DNA of 64,000 nt. Source: Haloarcula limicola. GTDB lineage: Archaea; Halobacteriota; Halobacteria; Halobacteriales; Haloarculaceae. The stretch is from assembly GCF_010119205.1 (NCBI RefSeq), contig NZ_WRXM01000004.1:186001-250000 (forward strand), given 5' to 3'. The notes under the pieces are model-generated. The model saw only the letters and a program-made list of their open reading frames with translations. It ran no database searches and was not told the origin of the DNA. Shown here piece after piece: positions 51,743-60,138 of this stretch (its first letter is position 1; each line of letters begins with the position of its first letter). The position numbers were made by a program, and so were the translations under genes.

Positions 51743-52300
51743 ATGGCGGACGATCCCGTCCCGTTCTCCGGGCGAACGCTCGTCGTCGGCCCCTCGAACG
51801 CCGGGAAGACGCGGCTCACCGCGCGGGCGATGGAGGCGTGGCTCGCGGCCGACGGTCCCGAGGGCTGTGTCGTCCTCGACTTCGCGCCCGAAGTCGAGCG
51901 CGACGGAGAGGTACTCGGCGGCCATCTCACGCAGTTCACGAGCGTCCCCGACGACGTCTGGTACGGCGTCGTGGACGCACACGCCCCCCGGGCCGACAGC
52001 GAGAGCGACGGCGAGGCGGTCGAAATCGCCCGCGAGAACGAGGCGATGGCGTCGGTCAGACTCGACGCCGCGCCGACGGACCCGCGGGCCGTCTTCGTCA
52101 ACGACGCCACCATCCCCGCGCAGGCCGACCCCGAATGGATCGAGCGATTGACGGCCTGCTGCGACCGGGCCGAGGTCGCCGTGCTCAACGCGTTCGAAAG
52201 TGACGAACTCGGCCGCGACGACCCGGTCTCGCACAACGAACAGGCGGCGCTGGAGACGCTCCGCTCCTGGGCCGACCGCGTCATCGAACGCCGAACTTAG
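51743..52300 (+). CDS. P-loop NTPase of unknown role, 185 aa
   Basis: A 185-residue protein with a clear Walker A motif GPSNAGKT (near residue 16) and possible Walker B strand GCVVLDFAPEVE (near residue 45). The remainder is acidic and soluble. The ATG at 51743 starts one base after the transporter's stop (TGA-ATG spacing), so it is co-transcribed with the Nramp-like gene. The 3' end overlaps the AarF-family gene on the other strand by 4 bases. It resembles small G-protein-like or adenylate-kinase-like folds only in the P-loop. Function unknown. Confidence 0.78.
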   Translation: MADDPVPFSGRTLVVGPSNAGKTRLTARAMEAWLAADGPEGCVVLDFAPEVERDGEVLGGHLTQFTSVPDDVWYGVVDAHAPRADSESDGEAVEIARENEAMASVRLDAAPTDPRAVFVNDATIPAQADPEWIERLTACCDRAEVAVLNAFESDELGRDDPVSHNEQAALETLRSWADRVIERRT

Positions 52301-54018
52301 GCGTCCTCGTCGTCGAAGGAGGTCGGGAGCCCGCCGGCACCGCCGACGCTCCCCGACCCCGACTGTTGCTGTCGTTCGCGCATGCTCTGTCTGGTGAACT
52401 GCGGCTTCGCGCGGACGTTCTTCCGCGACCGGAACGACCACCAGAGCGCGACGGTCAGCGCAACGACGGCGACGCCGGTGACCGCGGCCACGAGCGGCGT
52501 CGCCTCGGCGTAGAGGAAGGCCGTCGAGAATATCGAACTGGCGAGCATCATCCCCAGGATCAGCCGCTTGGTCATCGTCGCGAGCAGGCGGTCCGAGTCC
52601 TCGATGTCGGCCCGGACCTGCAGGTCCTCGCGTTCGACCCGGTCGAGGACCGATTCGAGTTTCGGCGGGATGCGAACCGCCGACTGGGCGGCGTCCTGTA
52701 CCTCCGTCGCCCGGTCCTCAACGTAGTTCCTGACCCCGGCGGCGATGTACCCCTCCTCGCGGAGGTACTCGGTCGCCACCGAGATGAAGTCGAACTCGGG
52801 GTCCAAGGTCACGCAGACTCCCTCGACGACCGTCGCCACGCGCAGGACGAGCGCGAGGTTCGACGGCAGGCGAAGCGGGAACTCGTAGATGGTGTCCTCG
52901 ACCTGCTGGACGATCTGCTGGACGCGGTACTGCTCGATGTCCTCGCCGCGGGCGTCCGCGATGGCCAGCTCCATCACGTCGCCCATCACCTGCCGGTCGG
53001 CCTCGGGACTCAGGGTTCCCATCTCGATGAGGGCGTCGAGGATAGCGTCGATGTCCTGTTCGGCGACGGCCGCGTAGAAATCGACGATCTTGTCCTGGAC
53101 GAACGGGTCCACCCGGCCGGACATCCCGAAGTCGTAGAAGACGAGCGTCCCGTCCTCCTGGACGGCGAGGTTACCGGGGTGCGGGTCGGCGTGGAAGACG
53201 CCGTCCTCGATGATCATCTGGAGGTACGAGCGCTGGAGCGTCTCGGCCAACCGGGTTCGGTCGATGCCGCGGGCGTCTAAGTCTTCGATGTCGTTGATCT
53301 TCGTTCCCGGGACGTACTCCATCGTCAGGACGCGCTGGGTGGAGTGGGTGTCTATCACCCGCGGGATGCGGACCGCGCCGTCGCCGGCGAAGTTCTCCCG
53401 GATCTCGCCGAGCATGCGGGCCTCGCGCTCGTAGTCCATCTCCTCGCGGATGGTCTTGGCGAACTCGTCGGCCAGCGTCTCCAGGGAGAACGACCGGGAC
53501 TCGTCGATGAAGTACATCAGAAGGGGGAGCGACCAGCGGATGACCCGCAGGTCGGCCTCGACGAGGTCCTCGATGCCGGGCCGGCGGATCTTCACAGCGA
53601 CGGGCTCGCCGTCGACCTCGGCGCGGTAGACCTGCCCCAGCGACGCGCCGCTTATCGCGTCGGTGTCGAACTCCGCGAAGCGCTCCTCGACGCTCCCGAG
53701 GTCGCTTTCGAGGACCGGCTTCGCCTTCTCCCAGTCGGCCGGCGGGACGCGGTCCTGCAGTTTCGAGAACTCGTCGATGTACTCCGGCGGGAGGATGTCG
53801 GGACGCGTCGAGAGCAACTGCCCGAGTTTGATGAAGGTCGGGCCGAGCGTCAGCAGCGAGTCCAGCAGCGTCGTCGCCCGCTCTCGCCGCTGTTCGCCCG
53901 TGACCTGCCGGGACCGGCCGAAGAGGAGGAAGCGGTTTCGGTCGCGTGCGTAGGCGAGCATCAGCGGCAGGAAGTGGCGAACGACGACGAAGAACCGCCA
54001 GTACGCGCGGAGATTCAC
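52297..54018 (-). CDS. AarF/UbiB-family atypical kinase
   Basis: A 573-residue ABC1/ADCK/UbiB-type protein kinase-like protein. The conserved KxGQ region is TFIKLGQLLSTRPDILP, the nucleotide lysine is in VAVKIRRPG, and the catalytic loop is HADPHPGNL with the metal site FYDFGMSG. The C-terminal 100 residues hold two membrane helices (LILGMMLASSIFSTAF; LVAAVTGVAVVALTVAL) and a Gly/Ser tail. UbiB proteins support quinone lipid synthesis, so a link to the respiratory chain is plausible. The 3' end overlaps the P-loop gene. Confidence 0.9.
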   Translation of the reverse strand: MNLRAYWRFFVVVRHFLPLMLAYARDRNRFLLFGRSRQVTGEQRRERATTLLDSLLTLGPTFIKLGQLLSTRPDILPPEYIDEFSKLQDRVPPADWEKAKPVLESDLGSVEERFAEFDTDAISGASLGQVYRAEVDGEPVAVKIRRPGIEDLVEADLRVIRWSLPLLMYFIDESRSFSLETLADEFAKTIREEMDYEREARMLGEIRENFAGDGAVRIPRVIDTHSTQRVLTMEYVPGTKINDIEDLDARGIDRTRLAETLQRSYLQMIIEDGVFHADPHPGNLAVQEDGTLVFYDFGMSGRVDPFVQDKIVDFYAAVAEQDIDAILDALIEMGTLSPEADRQVMGDVMELAIADARGEDIEQYRVQQIVQQVEDTIYEFPLRLPSNLALVLRVATVVEGVCVTLDPEFDFISVATEYLREEGYIAAGVRNYVEDRATEVQDAAQSAVRIPPKLESVLDRVEREDLQVRADIEDSDRLLATMTKRLILGMMLASSIFSTAFLYAEATPLVAAVTGVAVVALTVALWWSFRSRKNVRAKPQFTRQSMRERQQQSGSGSVGGAGGLPTSFDDEDA

Positions 54019-54036
54019 CGACAGGGCACCCCGAAG

Positions 54037-54393
54037 TCAGGCCTCTTCGACGGGAATCGTCGTGCTCGGCGCGGCGCTGGCCTTCGGGAGGCGGAGTTCG
54101 AGGACGCCGCGTTCGACGGTCCCCTCGCCCCCCCGCCCGGTCGCGTCCGGCGGGAGCGGCAGTTCGACGTCGAGGAATACGGAGCGGTCCTCGCGGACGA
54201 AGCGGAACTCCGAGGGAGCGTCCTTCGCGCGCTGCCCTTCGATGACGAGGCGGCCGCCCTCGACGCTGACGTCGAGCGTCTCCGCGGTCACGCCCGGCAG
54301 GTCCAGCACGAGCAGGTACGCTTCCTCGGATTCGAGCACGTCCGCGAACACGGCGTCGGGGAGGTCCCGCAACGCCTCACGCAGCGCTGACAT
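54037..54393 (-). CDS. Hsp20-family small heat shock protein
   Basis: A 118-residue alpha-crystallin domain protein. The start is the ATG giving MSALREALRDLPDAVF; the core LVLDLPGVTAETLDVSVEGGRL (partly given) and the end GVLELRLPKA are typical, with the IxI/V tail TTIPVEEA. Hsp20 holds unfolded proteins in stress. The gene sits between the AarF-family gene and the GIDE-domain gene, all on the minus strand. Confidence 0.88.
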   Translation of the reverse strand: MSALREALRDLPDAVFADVLESEEAYLLVLDLPGVTAETLDVSVEGGRLVIEGQRAKDAPSEFRFVREDRSVFLDVELPLPPDATGRGGEGTVERGVLELRLPKASAAPSTTIPVEEA

Positions 54394-54467
54394 GCGCCGA
54401 CGTAGGAGCGGCGGAGCGTTAAACCCGGCGGTGTCGGCAGCGGGGCACGGGTGTCGTTCGACGCTCG

Positions 54468-55241
54468 CTACGGGACGAACGGCCGGAGAAAGACCACCCC
54501 GAGCAGTCCGACGACGAGCGCCAGCCCCACCCGCCAGAGACCGCCGCGGGCGATGCGCCACGCCGTCCCGCGCTCCGACGTGTCCGAGATGACGAACACG
54601 GGCGTGCCGTTCCCGTCGCCCACCAGGGCATCGACGAGGTTGCTCCCCCACTCGACCGCGGGGCCGCGCCGCGCCTGCCCGTAGACGTACACCGACTCAC
54701 CCACGTCGAGCCGGCGCTCGGTGAACCGCTGCTTGTTCCCGACGTTGATCTCCGTGACCAGCAGGTTCACCGTCCTGTCCTGCGCGTCGACGGCGTCCGT
54801 CGCGGCGACGTACTCGGCCAGCCGGTCCGGTAGTTCCGTCCCCGGCGGTACCGTCACGGTGTGGTCTTCGAGGCGCACGTCCGCGCCGGAGGGGTCGACG
54901 CGGACGCGACCGGTGCCGTCGTCCACGACGAAGTCGACGCCGCCCATCCCCTCGTCCAGCGTGTGCCACGACTCGCTCTTCCCCGAGGAACGAAGCTCCT
55001 CGACCTCGTAGGTGTAGGCCAGGCACGGCGACCCGGTGAATGGGGCCGTCACCGTTCCCTCGTCGCCCTCGACGGCCGTCCCCTCTATCTCGACCGGGCC
55101 GGTGTGGCCGTGGAGGGTCCGGACTTCGACCGGGTCGTCTCGGAGGACGTGATACACCGTCGTGAGTTCGCGACCGCCGGTGTAGAGGAGGTAGGCGGCG
55201 ACGGCGGCGAAGCCCAGCGCGACCAGCTGCGGGAGGACCAT
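54468..55241 (-). CDS. GIDE-domain membrane protein
   Basis: A 257-residue protein with one N-terminal helix (about residues 4-22) and one or two C-terminal helices (about residues 230-255), separated by an extracellular- or cytoplasmic-facing beta-rich GIDE domain. Hallmarks include VEIEGTAVEGDEGTVTAPFTG with the CLAYTYEVEE strand and PPGTELPDRLAEYVAA. In eukaryotes this domain (MULAN/MAPL) joins a RING finger; no cysteine-rich RING is present here. Function unknown, though quality control at the membrane is possible. Confidence 0.8.
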   Translation of the reverse strand: MVLPQLVALGFAAVAAYLLYTGGRELTTVYHVLRDDPVEVRTLHGHTGPVEIEGTAVEGDEGTVTAPFTGSPCLAYTYEVEELRSSGKSESWHTLDEGMGGVDFVVDDGTGRVRVDPSGADVRLEDHTVTVPPGTELPDRLAEYVAATDAVDAQDRTVNLLVTEINVGNKQRFTERRLDVGESVYVYGQARRGPAVEWGSNLVDALVGDGNGTPVFVISDTSERGTAWRIARGGLWRVGLALVVGLLGVVFLRPFVP

Positions 55242-55360
55242 ACGCCGTCCCTGTCCGGGAGACGCAAAAAGCGTTATCGGTGAGAGGGGACGAGAATCCG
55301 ATCCGGGACCAGTACCGACGGACTCCGGAATCTTTTGCACGTTCGGTACCACGACCCGGT

Positions 55361-56290
55361 ATGACCGGCCCTTCACCGACGGACGGGGACGAATGTAGCC
55401 TCGAGACCGCGCGTCGGCAACTCGGGAGTTACGCGGTCCCCGTCGACCGAACAGACCGCGTCCCGCTCTCCGTCGCCGTCGGCCGAGTGCTCGCGGAGGA
55501 CGCGACGGCCGCCGAGGCCGTTCCCGAGTCGGACATCGCCGTCGGCGACGCGGTCTTCGAGCGCGGCCGGCAGCTCGGGCCCGCCGACCTCGGCCTGTTG
55601 AAGGCCGCCGGTCGGAACGAACTGCACGTCCGCCAGCGCCCGCAGGTGGGCATCGTCCCGACCGGCGACGAACTCGTCCAGCGCGAGGCGGCCGAGGGCG
55701 AACGCGTCGAGACGGCGGGGTTCACCCTCGCGCAGTACGCCGACCGCTGGGGCGCGAAGGCCACCTATCGGGACGTGGTCGCCGACGACGCCCCGGCCCT
55801 GCGGGCGGCCGTCCAGCGGGACCTGACCCGCGACGTCGTCGTCCTCACCGGCACCGAACCCGGCGACGCGCTCAGGGACGTCGTCGCGGATCTCGGTGAT
55901 CTGATCGCCGAGCGGGTCGCTATCACGCCTGGCCGCGAGACCGGACTGGCCGTCGTCGAGGACCGACCCGTCCTCCTCCTGCCGGAGTCGCCCGTCGCCG
56001 CCCGCGTCGGAGCCGTCCAGTTGCTCCGGCCGCTCGTGAAGGCCTTCTCCGGCGCACCGCTCTCGTCGCATCCGACGGCCGACGCGACGCTCACCGAGGA
56101 CGTAGCGACGACGGCGTCGCGGCGGGCGTTCGTCCCCGTCTCGCACGAACAGGGGACCGCGACGCCGCTCTCGGGGATCGACCTCGGATCGGCGACGCGG
56201 GCCGACGGCTGGGTGGCGGTACCCGAGGGGACCGAGGCGGTGGCCGCCGGGGAGCGCGTCGCCGTCGAGGACTGGGACTACCTCCCGTAG
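55361..56290 (+). CDS. MoeA-like protein lacking the central domain
   Basis: A 309-residue relative of MoeA, which inserts molybdenum into molybdopterin. It aligns well at the start (ARRQLGSYAVPVDRTDRVPLSVAVGRVLAED), shown in part, then skips the usual SAMDGYAV and MTGAPLP region (about 90 residues), and resumes at AVGDAVFERGRQLGPADLGLLKAAG and IVPTGDELV. Catalytic motifs are changed: the DSN, GGxSxGD, PGKP and LPGNP motifs read ETAG, GTEPGD, PGRE and LPESP. It is therefore probably not a normal MoeA but a paralogue with a regulatory or other role. Confidence 0.78.
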   Translation: MTGPSPTDGDECSLETARRQLGSYAVPVDRTDRVPLSVAVGRVLAEDATAAEAVPESDIAVGDAVFERGRQLGPADLGLLKAAGRNELHVRQRPQVGIVPTGDELVQREAAEGERVETAGFTLAQYADRWGAKATYRDVVADDAPALRAAVQRDLTRDVVVLTGTEPGDALRDVVADLGDLIAERVAITPGRETGLAVVEDRPVLLLPESPVAARVGAVQLLRPLVKAFSGAPLSSHPTADATLTEDVATTASRRAFVPVSHEQGTATPLSGIDLGSATRADGWVAVPEGTEAVAAGERVAVEDWDYLP

Positions 56291-56299
56291 CGCCCGGCT

Positions 56300-56929
56300 T
56301 CAGAGGTCGAGCAGCGACGTGACGCGGTGGTCGCCGCGCACGCAACGGTCTCGATCGGTGTCTTCCTCCCGAGCGACGTGGATGCCGTCGAGTCCGGCGT
56401 TTCGCGCCGCGCCGATGTCGCCGGGGTTGTCGCCCGCCATCGCGCCGACGTGGCCGTTGTGGCCGACGCCCATCTCGTCCATGGCGCGGTACAGCGGCGC
56501 GGGGTCGGGCTTCCAGCCGATGTCGTCGTCACAGCAGACGACGGTGTCGAACCAGTCGGCGATGTCCAGCGCGTCGAGGACCGGGTCGGTGAGGTACTCC
56601 TGACAGTGAGTGACCAGACCGACGGGTTCCGCCCGGTCGGCGAGGAACCGCTCGGCGTCGTCGTAGAGGTACGTCGCTTCGGCCCGTTCGCGCGGATCTT
56701 CCTCCTCGTGGAAGGCGCTCCAGAACTGTTCGGGACTGATGTCGCGTTCGGCGAGGAGGTCCTCGCGGGCGTCGCCCTGCCCGTACCAGAGGCGGGTCGC
56801 CTCCTCGTCGCTGAACCCGTGGCCGAGTCGCTCGCCCACGCGGGCTATGACTGCTGGCGGATACCCGGGGTCGACGTCGATGAGCGTCCCGTCGAGGTCG
56901 AACAGCCAGAAGTCATAGTCGTGTGCCAT
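56300..56929 (-). CDS. HAD-superfamily phosphatase-like hydrolase
   Basis: A 209-residue HAD hydrolase. Motif I is FDLDGTLID (residues 10-18 with the nucleophile Asp), motif II is LVTH, motif III lysine is in WKPDPAP and motif IV is MAGDNPGDIGAARNAG. A small helical cap lies between motifs I and II. Phosphoglycolate phosphatase-like enzymes are the closest named class; the true substrate is not known. It is convergent with the MoeA-like gene, 9 bases apart. Confidence 0.88.
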   Translation of the reverse strand: MAHDYDFWLFDLDGTLIDVDPGYPPAVIARVGERLGHGFSDEEATRLWYGQGDAREDLLAERDISPEQFWSAFHEEEDPRERAEATYLYDDAERFLADRAEPVGLVTHCQEYLTDPVLDALDIADWFDTVVCCDDDIGWKPDPAPLYRAMDEMGVGHNGHVGAMAGDNPGDIGAARNAGLDGIHVAREEDTDRDRCVRGDHRVTSLLDL

Positions 56930-57025
56930 GGGATTACAGGTATAGGGGAGATTCCTGTATAGTCTTGTTGGCCCTAAAACCTGTTTAACAAGCGTATAAC
57001 AATGCGTGGGTCGTGGTACCGCGGA

Positions 57026-57421
57026 TCACTCGACGCGGATAGAGCTACCGAGGTACTTCGAGAGCACCTCGGTCACGTCGTCGGCGTTGAACACGCCGAG
57101 ATCGGCCGCGATAGCTTCCTTGAGGTCGTCTAAGTACGCCTCGCTCGTCTGGAGTTCGCTGAACGAGACCGACTCGACGGGGACTCCCAGCGCGTCTTCC
57201 GCCAACTGCCGAACGTGTCTCTCGTCGGCAACGTTGCCCCGCCAGCAGTTGTCGCGGAAGAACAGCCACCCGTCTTCGCCCGGCGGGTCGGCCGCCCGGT
57301 ACAGGACCGTTTCGAAGCGGTCCGGCTCGGTAGTCACTCCCTGCTTCGGGTCGAGTCGGAAGGTCACGCGGAAGACGTATCGGGCCGGCGCGGCCTTCGG
57401 GTCGGTCCCGTCTTCCATCAT
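57026..57421 (-). CDS. LWR-salt family haloarchaeal protein
   Basis: A 131-residue protein resembling the haloarchaeal LWR-salt family: YVFRVTFRLDPKQGVTTEP, ADPPGEDGWLFFRDNCWRG, and LAEDALGVPVESVSFSELQ. The family's LWRG motif reads CWRG here. No function is known. The Met at residue 2 could be the start instead. The upstream spacer holds TTATACGG close to the start, so the exact transcription start is unclear. Assignment is from memory of the family pattern. Confidence 0.7.
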   Translation of the reverse strand: MMEDGTDPKAAPARYVFRVTFRLDPKQGVTTEPDRFETVLYRAADPPGEDGWLFFRDNCWRGNVADERHVRQLAEDALGVPVESVSFSELQTSEAYLDDLKEAIAADLGVFNADDVTEVLSKYLGSSIRVE

Positions 57422-57508
57422 CGGCTTATACGGTTTGTTGTAGCGATTTACCGGTACGCGTCGACCTCGGGGTCGGCGCTATCCAGAAATAGTCTACAAC
57501 AATCCGCA
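57422..57508. repeat. Spaced inverted repeat in the intergenic spacer
   Basis: TTGTTGTAG (57435-57443) and its reverse complement CTACAACAA (57494-57502) flank 50 bases in the 87-base spacer between the LWR-salt and pterin dehydratase genes. It could form a long hairpin or bind a protein at both arms; it shares TACAACA with the palindrome before the GH68 gene. Confidence 0.35.
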
Positions 57509-57787
57509 TCACTCGTAGATGCCGTTTAACCGCTCGGCCATGTCCGTGTCGTTCTCCGTGATCCCGCCCGCGTCGTGGGTCGTCAGGCGCACCTCGACTT
57601 CGCCCCAAGTGATCGTCATCTCCGGGTGGTGGAAGGCGTCCTCGGCGACGCCCGCGGCCGCGCTCAGGAACCCGGAGGCGTCGAGGTACTCGTCGAACTC
57701 GAACGTCCGGACGATCTCGTCGTCCTCTCGCTCCCAGCCGTCGGGGATGCGCTCGGCTATCTCCTCGTCGGATAGCAGGTCTGCCAT
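57509..57787 (-). CDS. Pterin-4a-carbinolamine dehydratase
   Basis: A 92-residue DCoH/PCD-fold enzyme that dehydrates 4a-hydroxytetrahydrobiopterin. The active-site triad is H53/H54 in AFHHPEM and H71 in TTHDAGG. The start is the ATG 9 codons inside the frame, as homologues begin MADLLSDEEI. Archaea use it in pterin recycling or molybdopterin-related chemistry, or it serves a different role; in this window there is no aromatic hydroxylase. Confidence 0.88.
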   Translation of the reverse strand: MADLLSDEEIAERIPDGWEREDDEIVRTFEFDEYLDASGFLSAAAGVAEDAFHHPEMTITWGEVEVRLTTHDAGGITENDTDMAERLNGIYE

Positions 57788-57843
57788 ACTCGACCGGTGG
57801 CCTGCCAGACTCAAATCAGTTGGGTCGGCCCGGGTCGGCCGTC

Positions 57844-58134
57844 TCAGTCGTCAAGCCCCAGTCGGCTTCGAAGCCGCCGCTGGACGAGGACGACGGCGAG
57901 GACGGTGACGGCGATGCCCCCGACCAACCACACCGGCAGGTCGGCGTTCCGGAGGCCGAACCACACCGCCGCCAGCCCCAACGCGAGCAGGAAGAGACAG
58001 CCGTACGTGAACGCCTGCACCAGTCGGCGCTCGTCGCTGCGCTGCCGCTCGGTGTAGTTCGTCACCTCGAGGAGTCCGCCGACGGCCGCCGCGACGAAGC
58101 CGACGCCGACGAGGAACGGGACGATCGAGACCAT
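57844..58134 (-). CDS. Small three-helix membrane protein downstream of hemA
   Basis: A 96-residue protein with three hydrophobic helices (about residues 3-23, 42-60, 66-85) and basic residues in the loops, so N-out/C-in topology is likely. The ATG follows the hemA stop immediately (TGAATG), so it is in the heme operon. No family is recognised. It might be a membrane partner of heme enzymes, but this is only from context. Confidence 0.65.
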   Translation of the reverse strand: MVSIVPFLVGVGFVAAAVGGLLEVTNYTERQRSDERRLVQAFTYGCLFLLALGLAAVWFGLRNADLPVWLVGGIAVTVLAVVLVQRRLRSRLGLDD

Positions 58135-59478
58135 TCAGTCGTCGGCCAACTGGTCGAGGACCGACGCCGGGATCTCCTCGCGCATCCCCTCGGGGATGTC
58201 CTCGACGGCCATGTCCTCGACGAAGGCCGGCGGGTCGTTGGAATCGGGACCGAAGTCGGGGTCGAACAGCTCCAGTGCGGTCTGGATGGTCGACCAGTCG
58301 TCGTCCTCGGCGGCGTCGCGCAGGCTCCGGGTCGGGGCCGCGAGCAGCTGCGAGACGATGGCGTCGGCCATCGACTCCATCACATCGCGCTGGGCCTCGT
58401 CGAACTCCTCGCTGGCCATCGCTCGGTTGAGCTCTGCGGCCTTGACCTGCTCCGCGCTCTCGTACATCGCGGAGATGACGCGGTCGGCCCGCTTTCGCTT
58501 GTACTGGGCCAGCAGGCGGTCGAACTCCTCGTCGACGATCTCCTCGACCTCCTCGGCGGCCCGCTTCCGCTGGGCGCGCGTCTCCTCGGTGACCGACTCC
58601 AGCGCGTCGAGGTCGTAGACGCTGACGCCGGGGACCTCGGCGGCGTCTGCGGAGACGTCGCGGGGCTGGGCGATGTCGACGACGTACGTCTCGCCCGACT
58701 CCGCGAAGGTGTCGGCGTCGAAGACGTGGTCGTTGCTCCCCGTCGCCGAGACGACGATCCGGGCCGATTCGACGGCGGCCTCGACGGCGTTCAGCGCGAC
58801 GGCGCTCGCGTCGACGTCGATCGTCTCCGCGACGTGTTCGGCGTGCGGCACCGTCCGATTGGCGACGAGAACCCGGTCGACGCGCTCGGCGAGCGCTCTC
58901 GCGGCGAGCTGTCCCATCTCGCCGGCACCGACGACGAGCGCCGTCTCGCCGGCGAGCGCGCACTCCCTGTTCACCAGTCGGACGGCCGCGGAGGCCAGCG
59001 AGACGACCCCCTCGTTGATGGCCGTCTCGTTGCGGGCGCGCTCGCCGACGCGCATGGCCTTCGTCACGCCGTCTTCGAGCAGCGTGCCGATGCCGCCGAC
59101 GCCACGGGCGTCCTCGTAGGCGTCGCGCAGCTGGCCGAGGATCTGGTCCTCGCCGAGGACGATGGATTCGAGCCCCGCGCCGACCCGCAGGAGGTGGCGC
59201 AGGCTCTCTTCGTGGTCCATTTCGAGGACGACGTCCTCCGGGACGTCCGCCACGACGGGGGAGAGCGCCGACAGCCCGGTCTCGTGGTCCGGAGCGACGA
59301 CGTACGACTCGGTCCGGTTACACGTCTGGAGGACGAACGCCTCCTCGATGAACCGACGGGAGAGCAGCGACTCGACGGCGTGGCGCTGGCTGTCCGCGGC
59401 GGCGGCCTCCAACTGGTCGACCGTCGCGTCCTCGTGGGTGACGCGGACGCCGACGATGACACCCGTCTGCTCTCTCAC
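58135..59478 (-). CDS. hemA: Glutamyl-tRNA reductase
   Basis: A 447-residue enzyme reducing Glu-tRNA to glutamate-1-semialdehyde, the first step of the C5 tetrapyrrole pathway. The catalytic C53 is in VLQTCNRTES, EDQILGQLRDAY follows, and the NADPH motif is VVGAGEMGQLA. The start is GTG in GTGA overlapping the stop of the SirC-like gene. The protein has a C-terminal dimerisation helix and an acidic end. Regulation is not seen in the sequence; it is the third gene of the operon. Confidence 0.96.
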   Translation of the reverse strand: MREQTGVIVGVRVTHEDATVDQLEAAAADSQRHAVESLLSRRFIEEAFVLQTCNRTESYVVAPDHETGLSALSPVVADVPEDVVLEMDHEESLRHLLRVGAGLESIVLGEDQILGQLRDAYEDARGVGGIGTLLEDGVTKAMRVGERARNETAINEGVVSLASAAVRLVNRECALAGETALVVGAGEMGQLAARALAERVDRVLVANRTVPHAEHVAETIDVDASAVALNAVEAAVESARIVVSATGSNDHVFDADTFAESGETYVVDIAQPRDVSADAAEVPGVSVYDLDALESVTEETRAQRKRAAEEVEEIVDEEFDRLLAQYKRKRADRVISAMYESAEQVKAAELNRAMASEEFDEAQRDVMESMADAIVSQLLAAPTRSLRDAAEDDDWSTIQTALELFDPDFGPDSNDPPAFVEDMAVEDIPEGMREEIPASVLDQLADD

Positions 59479-60122
59479 GACGAATCACCCGAGATATCCC
59501 CGATCACGTCTGTGGCTACCTGTCGTGCCTTGGACCTGCCACTATCTAAAGCCTTCCAAACATCGTCGTTCCTGACGACGGCGCGAACAGCGTTCCGGCG
59601 TTCGGTCGGTGGGACGTCCGCCGCTTTCAGTTCCTCTCGGATGTCGCCGGTCAGTTCGGCCATCTCGCCAGCGCCGGAAAACTCCGCCTCGAAGCGCTCG
59701 CGGAGGTGCTTCGACAGCGCGGGCGAGCGCCCGCCGGTGGCGACGGCAATCGTCACCGGGTCGTCGCGGACGGTCGCCGGGACGACGACGTTGCCGACCG
59801 ACTGCTCGCCGTGGTCGTCGGCGCGGTTGACGAGCGCGCCCCGGTCTCGGGCGGCCGCTTCCGCGGCGTCGTTGAGGGCGGCGTCGTCCGTCGCGGCGAC
59901 GACGAGCGCCGGGTCCGCTCGGTCGACCCACTCGCGGACCGCGTCGATGTCGGGGGCCGCGCGCACTCGCTCGGCCCCGCCGAACTCACGGTCGGCGAAG
60001 TCGGGGCTGACGACGACGACTTCGGCCTCGGCGGCGAACCGGCGGGCCTTCCGCGCGCCGACGGGACCGCCGCCGAAGACCAGCACCGTCTCGCCCGTGA
60101 AGTCGTGCAGTAACGGAATCAT
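59475..60122 (-). CDS. Precorrin-2 dehydrogenase/sirohydrochlorin ferrochelatase-like (SirC/Met8) protein
   Basis: A 215-residue NAD-dependent enzyme making sirohydrochlorin from precorrin-2. The N-terminal motif is VLVFGGGPVGARKARRFA, with AATDDAALNDAAEAAARDRG and the NVVVPATVRDDPVTIAVAT domain. It precedes hemA by a GTGA overlap and follows ahbAB at a gap of 16 bases. In haloarchaea heme is made from siroheme, so this enzyme feeds both siroheme and heme. Ferrochelatase activity is not certain for a SirC-like protein of this size. Confidence 0.88.
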   Translation of the reverse strand: MIPLLHDFTGETVLVFGGGPVGARKARRFAAEAEVVVVSPDFADREFGGAERVRAAPDIDAVREWVDRADPALVVAATDDAALNDAAEAAARDRGALVNRADDHGEQSVGNVVVPATVRDDPVTIAVATGGRSPALSKHLRERFEAEFSGAGEMAELTGDIREELKAADVPPTERRNAVRAVVRNDDVWKALDSGRSKARQVATDVIGDISGDSS

Positions 60123-60138
60123 CGGTAGCTGTGGTCTC

